NCBI RefSeq assembly: GCF_030816075.1 | Contig: NZ_JAUSXO010000001.1 | Span: forward strand, 3,224,001 to 3,288,000 | Source: Arthrobacter agilis | GTDB lineage: Bacteria > Actinomycetota > Actinomycetes > Actinomycetales > Micrococcaceae | Reading direction: 5' to 3' | DNA length: 64,000 bases | Shown here: positions 58,020 to 64,000 of the stretch, one piece after another | Layout: every line of letters starts with the position of its first letter | Position numbering within the stretch: position 1 is the first letter of the stretch | Notes under the pieces: model-generated | Databases searched by the model: none | The model's input: the letters and a program-made list of their open reading frames with translations, nothing else | Told to the model about the DNA's origin: nothing | Program-made: the position numbers and the translations under genes

Positions 58020-58856
58020 ATGCAATCGACGACCCTCCGGACTGTGCAGGTGGACGGCTTCACCGTCCGTATCCGCACGACACCCGGACCGGAGAACCCC
58101 ACCTCCCCACGGAGCCCGTACGTGCTGGTCCACGGACTGGGCATGACCCACCGCTACTTCGACCGCCTCCGCGCGGAACTCGCGGCCGACGCCGTCGTCC
58201 ACGCGGTGGACCTCCCGGGGTACGGTCCCTCGCCCCGCCCCCGCACCCACCTCGGCGTCGAGGACCACGCCGGGTTGATCGTCGAGGCGCTGGCCGCCCT
58301 CCGTGTCGGTTCCTGCACGCTCGTGGGGCACTCGATGGGCGTGCAGTTCATCACAGCGGCGGCGCTGAGGGCGCCGGCCCTCGCGGAGCGGGTGGTCCTG
58401 ATCGGTCCGGTGGTGGACAGGCAGCGACGCACCATCCTGCAGCAGGCCGTCTCCCTCGGGCACGACACGTTCCGCGAGAGCCCGTCGGCCAACGTCATCG
58501 TGTACGGCGACTACCTCCGGACGGGCCTGCGCTGGTACGTGCGCCAGTTGCTCCCCATGATGCAGTACCCCCTCGAACGCGCCGTCGAGCAGCTCCGCTG
58601 CCCCGTCCTGGTGGTGCGCGGCGGGCGCGATCCGGTGGCGCGAGGACGGTGGAGCCGGGAGCTCGCAGCGCGTGCGCGGGACGGCGTGCTGGTGGAGGTC
58701 GACGGGCAGGCGCATGTGGTCCAGCACTCCGCGGCGCGCGTCGTCGCCGCACAGATCATCGCTTTCGCCGTGCGGACGCCCCGTCTCCGGGCCGTCGTCT
58801 TGCCGCAAGCTTCGGACGGGCCACCGGGAAAACTTGAATTTTCAAGTGCATCATAG
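58020..58856 (+). CDS. Alpha/beta hydrolase
   Basis: A 278-residue hydrolase. VLVHGLGMTHRYFDRLRAEL forms the oxyanion-hole strand (HGLGM), VGHSMGV supplies nucleophile Ser, RGGRDPVA the Asp and DGQAHVVQHSA the His. The C-terminal tail (PQASDGPPGKLEFSSAS) is the part of the gene that covers the operator-like palindrome before the next MarR gene. Substrate unknown. Confidence 0.88.
   Translation: MQSTTLRTVQVDGFTVRIRTTPGPENPTSPRSPYVLVHGLGMTHRYFDRLRAELAADAVVHAVDLPGYGPSPRPRTHLGVEDHAGLIVEALAALRVGSCTLVGHSMGVQFITAAALRAPALAERVVLIGPVVDRQRRTILQQAVSLGHDTFRESPSANVIVYGDYLRTGLRWYVRQLLPMMQYPLERAVEQLRCPVLVVRGGRDPVARGRWSRELAARARDGVLVEVDGQAHVVQHSAARVVAAQIIAFAVRTPRLRAVVLPQASDGPPGKLEFSSAS
58832..58847. promoter_or_regulatory. 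Palindrome ACTTGAA-TT-TTCAAGT before the second marR
   Basis: A 7-bp perfect inverted repeat with 2-nt centre, overlapping the end of the upstream hydrolase gene and lying 125 bp before the MarR start. CATAGAGT just downstream could be part of a promoter. Candidate autoregulatory operator, distinct from the TAAGCATGCTTA motif. Confidence 0.55.
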
Positions 58857-58971
58857 AGTTGTTGCGGCTGATCCCGTCCCGTGCTTCATCGATCAGCTGC
58901 AAGGACATGACACCCGGCCGGAGCTGGTCAGCAGTACCGGCCGGGTGTTTCAGCCCCGGAAGGAAAATCTC

Positions 58972-59415
58972 ATGCCTGAACTGGAAGAGTGGTCAACCAG
59001 TCGCCTGCTCACCACGGCCGCCCGCCTCGTGGACCACGCGTGGAACGAGAGGCTCCTCGACATCGGGATCACCCATGCCGGCTACACCACCCTCGGTGTG
59101 CTGTCCCGTGAGGGCACGATGACGGGCGCCAAGCTCGCGCTCGCCGTGCACGTCCAGGCACAGACGATCGGCAAGACGCTCGAGAAGCTCGAGCGGCAGG
59201 GATTCATCTCGCGGATCCGCGACAGCATCGACCGCCGCAGCCAGCGCATCACCATCACCCCGTCCGGTATCGAGGCCCTGGCCAGGGCCGAGGACATCGA
59301 GCGCACGCTGATGGTCGGCGAAGGCCTCGAATCCTTCGAACTGCGCAGCCTCCTGCGCGGCATCATCGGCGAGCTCGCGCCCCAGCGGCAGAAGCCGGTC
59401 ATCGCCGTCGTCTGA
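58972..59415 (+). CDS. MarR family transcriptional regulator (paralogue)
   Basis: A 147-residue winged-helix regulator clearly paralogous to the one at 40956: both share WSTSRLLTTAAR, GITHAG, HVQAQT and DRRSQRITIT in the same places. GGAAGG precedes the ATG. It has its own palindrome and no obvious target nearby except itself and possibly the upstream hydrolase. MarR proteins usually repress stress or efflux genes. Confidence 0.9.
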   Translation: MPELEEWSTSRLLTTAARLVDHAWNERLLDIGITHAGYTTLGVLSREGTMTGAKLALAVHVQAQTIGKTLEKLERQGFISRIRDSIDRRSQRITITPSGIEALARAEDIERTLMVGEGLESFELRSLLRGIIGELAPQRQKPVIAVV

Positions 59416-59520
59416 CCCCGGCCGACCCGGCTGATCCCTGCTGGCCACGGCGCTCCGGGGATCCCGATGCCTCACCGCTGCGCAAGCCGTGCGACGGGAA
59501 GCAGGCCCGCCGCAGGGCGC

Positions 59521-59922
59521 TCACGTGGCGGCTTCGTACCCGATGAGCCAGTGGAGTCCGTGGCGGTCGACGACCTGCCCGTCCGAGGCGCCCCACGGCT
59601 TCGGGGCCAGGGGATCGACCACCGTCGCGCCATCGGAGAGTCCGGCGAACCAGGCGTGGAGGACGGCTGGCTCGGCGGTCCCCAGCAACGAGAGCATCAC
59701 CCCTTCGAACCGCACCGTCTTCTCGCCCGCGGCCGCATCCGCTCCTGCCAGGGCGACGGGACCGTCCAGTGTGCCGTGGGCGATGGCGGTCGGTGGACCG
59801 TCGTGCCTGTCGAAGTCCGCATACGTGTGAAGGGACAGCTCACCGCCGAAGACCTGCGCGTAGAAGCCGAGCGCCTCCCGCGCGGTCCCGGGGAAGCTGA
59901 TGTAGAGCTGGGGTGCAGCCAT
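59521..59922 (-). CDS. VOC family (PhnB-like) protein
   Basis: A 133-residue glyoxalase-fold protein: APQLYISFPGTAREALGFYA, QVFGGELSLHTYADFDRHDG, FEGVMLSLLGTAEPAVLHAW, WGASDGQVVDRHGLHWLIGY. This is the PhnB-like VOC subgroup of unknown function. Metal-binding His/Glu of true glyoxalase are not all present. Monocistronic. Confidence 0.86.
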   Translation of the reverse strand: MAAPQLYISFPGTAREALGFYAQVFGGELSLHTYADFDRHDGPPTAIAHGTLDGPVALAGADAAAGEKTVRFEGVMLSLLGTAEPAVLHAWFAGLSDGATVVDPLAPKPWGASDGQVVDRHGLHWLIGYEAAT

Positions 59923-60165
59923 GTCGAAACACTCCTGTCGCCGATGCTGGTGCCTGATCCGTGCGTCCGGTAGGAAGACGCGAGAACTGCGCCGGAATCA
60001 TCGATACACCACGAAACCCGTCAGGTCCCGGTGACTCCCACGTCGCGTCCGGAGGCAGCGGGCGAACAGTCCCGGCGGCAGTGAACGGACGGGGGCGGAG
60101 CCGACCACCCGCGATGAGAACGCCGGCAGCGGCACGTCTACCCTCGGAGTGAACCGGGAGGGCCC

Positions 60166-61026
60166 ATGACGGAGCGGATCGTGACCACCGACGGCGTCGA
60201 CCTGTGCATCGAGGCATTCGGCGATCCGGCCGATCCGACGGTACTGCTGATCGCCGGCGGAGCCCAGTCGATGGTCTGGTGGGAGACCGGGTTCTGCCGG
60301 CTGCTGGCCGGCGCCGGCCGTCACGTGGTGCGCTATGACCACCGCGACACCGGTCGATCGAGCAACTCACTGCCAGGACGCCCCTCGTACACCGCCGGGG
60401 AACTGGTCACCGACCCGTTGCGCATCCTGGACGCCCTGCGGGTCGGCCGTGCGCACCTGGTGGGACTGTCGATGGGCGGCGCGATCGCACAGCGCCTCGC
60501 CCTCGACCACCCCGACCGGGTGCTGACCCTGTGCCTGGCCTCCACCAGCCCCGCAGTCCCGGCCGGGCGCCCCCGGGACCTGCCACCGCCCATCCCCCGC
60601 CTGCGTGCAGTGCTCGCCGATCCCGCGCCCGCACCCGACTGGAGCGACAGGGACGCCGTGGTGGCGTACAGGGTGGAGGCTGAACGGCCCTATGCGGGCA
60701 GCCGCGGATTCGACGAGCCGCGCTGCCGGCTGCTCGCCGCCCAGGAGGTGGACCGGACCCGGGACATGGCCGCCCTGCTGACCAACCACTTCGTCCTCGA
60801 CGACGGGCCGCTGACCGTTGCCCGCCTCGAGGAGATCGCCGCCCCCACCCTGGTCCTGCACGGCACCACGGACCCGCTGTTCCCCATCGAGCACGGCAGG
60901 GCCCTGGCCGCCGAGATCCCCGGCGCGCAGCTGCTCCCGCTGCCCAGCGTCGGGCATCAGCAGCCGCCACCCGACCTCTGGCCGTTGGTGGTCTCGGCGA
61001 TCGACGGACACACCGGGCGGGCCTGA
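60166..61026 (+). CDS. Alpha/beta hydrolase (RdmC-like)
   Basis: A 286-residue hydrolase of the aclacinomycin-methylesterase-like group: TVLLIAGGAQSMVWWETGFC, YDHRDTGRSSNSLPGRPSYT, nucleophile Ser in VGLSMGGAIAQRLAL, Asp in LHGTTDPLFPIEHG, His in PSVGHQQPPPDLW. GGGAGGGCCC precedes the ATG. Hydrolysis of an ester is inferred from the fold; substrate unknown. Confidence 0.88.
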   Translation: MTERIVTTDGVDLCIEAFGDPADPTVLLIAGGAQSMVWWETGFCRLLAGAGRHVVRYDHRDTGRSSNSLPGRPSYTAGELVTDPLRILDALRVGRAHLVGLSMGGAIAQRLALDHPDRVLTLCLASTSPAVPAGRPRDLPPPIPRLRAVLADPAPAPDWSDRDAVVAYRVEAERPYAGSRGFDEPRCRLLAAQEVDRTRDMAALLTNHFVLDDGPLTVARLEEIAAPTLVLHGTTDPLFPIEHGRALAAEIPGAQLLPLPSVGHQQPPPDLWPLVVSAIDGHTGRA

Positions 61027-61082
61027 CCCCCGGCGGTAGACCGGGGTTGGGGGCTCCATGTCCTGCCCGGAGGGCGTCGGGG

Positions 61083-61889
61083 CTACCCGTCCGACCGGGT
61101 GAGGCCTGATGCGGCGAGTGCCGCGAGGTCGTTGAAGCTGTACAGGTGGAGCCCCGCGTAGCCGGCGCCGTCGAGTGCCGCCACGAGCGGTGCCGGGTCG
61201 TAGGACGCCGAGGAGATCAGCTGCCGGACCACCGAACCGGTCTCGGTACCACCGGCCGAGCGCCGCAGGAATCCGAGGGACTGTCCCACCCCGATCGTGG
61301 TGGCGAGCCGGAACAGGCGCGTCATGCGCACCGGTCCGGGGACGCCGGCCCAGACGGGCAGGGTGATGCCCGCGTGCAGGAGCCGTGACGGGTAGGCGTG
61401 CAGGGTGTCCGGGGAGAAGCAGAGCTGGGTGACGCACCAGGAGGCGAGCTCCTGCTTCGCGCGCAGCGTCCTCGCCAGCTCGTCCTCCGCCGTTCCCGGG
61501 TGGCCCTCCGGGTATACCGCGATCCCCATGCGGAGGGCACCCCCGGAGAGGTCGGCGATGTCCTCCATCAGCGCCCCGCTCCACGCGTAGGGCCCTGCAG
61601 CGGTGGAGGCGTCCCCGCCGATCACGAAGACGTCGGTGATCCCCGCGTCCCGGCACTGCGCCACGTAGCGTGCGAGCTCCGCGCGGTCCGGGACGGACCG
61701 CGCGGCGAGGTGCGGGATCACCGTGTAGCCGGCCGCCGCGAGGTCCACCGCGACCTCCACGGCTTCCCGCGGACCGTGGTGCGGCAGGCACGTGACCGTC
61801 AGGACGGCAGGGACGGGAAGGGATGCACGGAGCCGTTGCGCGAGGCCGTCTGCCGGGACGACCTCCACGCGGACCGGCAGATCAGCCAC
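61083..61889 (-). CDS. Methylenetetrahydrofolate reductase-like protein
   Basis: A 268-residue TIM-barrel protein related to MetF: VLTVTCLPHHGPREAVEVAV, GYTVIPHLAARSVPDRAELA, GITDVFVIGGDASTAAGPYA, GIAVYPEGHPG, WCVTQLCFSPDTLHAYPSRL and LHLYSFNDL. Some catalytic residues of true MetF (such as the Glu in the first strand) are not evident, so it may be a folate-handling variant. GTG start six bases after sdaA, in an operon with gcvT. Confidence 0.83.
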   Translation of the reverse strand: MADLPVRVEVVPADGLAQRLRASLPVPAVLTVTCLPHHGPREAVEVAVDLAAAGYTVIPHLAARSVPDRAELARYVAQCRDAGITDVFVIGGDASTAAGPYAWSGALMEDIADLSGGALRMGIAVYPEGHPGTAEDELARTLRAKQELASWCVTQLCFSPDTLHAYPSRLLHAGITLPVWAGVPGPVRMTRLFRLATTIGVGQSLGFLRRSAGGTETGSVVRQLISSASYDPAPLVAALDGAGYAGLHLYSFNDLAALAASGLTRSDG

Positions 61890-61895
61890 GCCGCG

Positions 61896-64000
<2,105 letters not shown>

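Overview
This is a high-GC actinobacterial chromosome segment, most like Arthrobacter and relatives in the Micrococcaceae. That placement is inferred from the rpsF-ssb-rpsR-rplI-dnaB block, an Lsr2 protein, GAF-ANTAR and LAL-type regulators, DnaA boxes of the TTGTCCACA type, and almost uniformly G/C-ending codons. No tRNA, rRNA, CRISPR array, prophage or insertion sequence was seen. The window starts inside a DNA alkylation repair gene and ends inside gcvT.

0-14 kb: an amide-utilisation operon (amide channel AmiS, FmdB zinc ribbon, formamidase FmdA) with a textbook promoter and a foldable leader; a MATE exporter; an HtrA-like lipoprotein protease; a GAF-ANTAR regulator; a phosphoesterase; an NmrA-type reductase; a PrmC-like methyltransferase; nagB broken by one extra base; and a MerR-regulated pair of membrane proteins read from an apparently leaderless transcript. 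14-24 kb: a DUF4031-HD fusion, an ECF sigma factor with a SnoaL-like tail divergent from a RibD/DHFR-like gene, and an envelope-stress-like group around a large LAL (MalT/LuxR) regulator. Its neighbours (AI-2E exporter plus holin-like protein, DUF1269, DUF6325 plus SHOCT) each carry the same 18-bp dyad, YCACCCG-N4-GGGTGAG, about 65-76 bp before their first gene. Lsr2 and a frameshifted NIPSNAP gene follow.

24-34 kb: BNR-repeat protein plus MoaD/ThiS-like protein, ammonium channel, MFS transporter, NmrA reductase, 5-oxoprolinase genes (pxpA and a pxpB-pxpC fusion whose start region is a tandem repeat), and a heme-oxygenase-fold enzyme overlapping a CDGSH protein. 34-41 kb: a stress/desiccation-like island with DUF4383, manganese catalase (frameshifted near its start), an 11-mer-repeat LEA-like protein, a holin-like membrane protein, a DUF3618 protein, an isochorismatase-family hydrolase, a PRC-barrel/DUF2382 protein and a MarR regulator. 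Palindromes of the form TAAGCATGCTTA sit before the catalase/LEA pair, before the PRC gene (two) and before marR, suggesting one small regulon.

41-46 kb: dnaB, a 750-bp gene-free segment with DnaA boxes, rplI, rpsR, ssb, rpsF, and an M18 aminopeptidase. 46-58 kb: a TasA/CalY-like secreted protein with extreme codon bias and a small secreted partner; an ABC transporter plus two-component system operon; a DrrAB-type ABC transporter; an MFS transporter; an ABC-F ATPase with a perfect DnaA-box palindrome beyond its 3' end; and an OmpR-type regulator. 58-64 kb: alpha/beta hydrolases, a second MarR paralogue with its own palindrome, a VOC protein, and a one-carbon operon (gcvT, sdaA, methylenetetrahydrofolate-reductase-like gene).

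Three genes (nagB, NIPSNAP, Mn catalase) are each interrupted by exactly one extra base in a short G/C run. This could be a sequencing artefact or true decay, and it should be settled before any of them is called non-functional.
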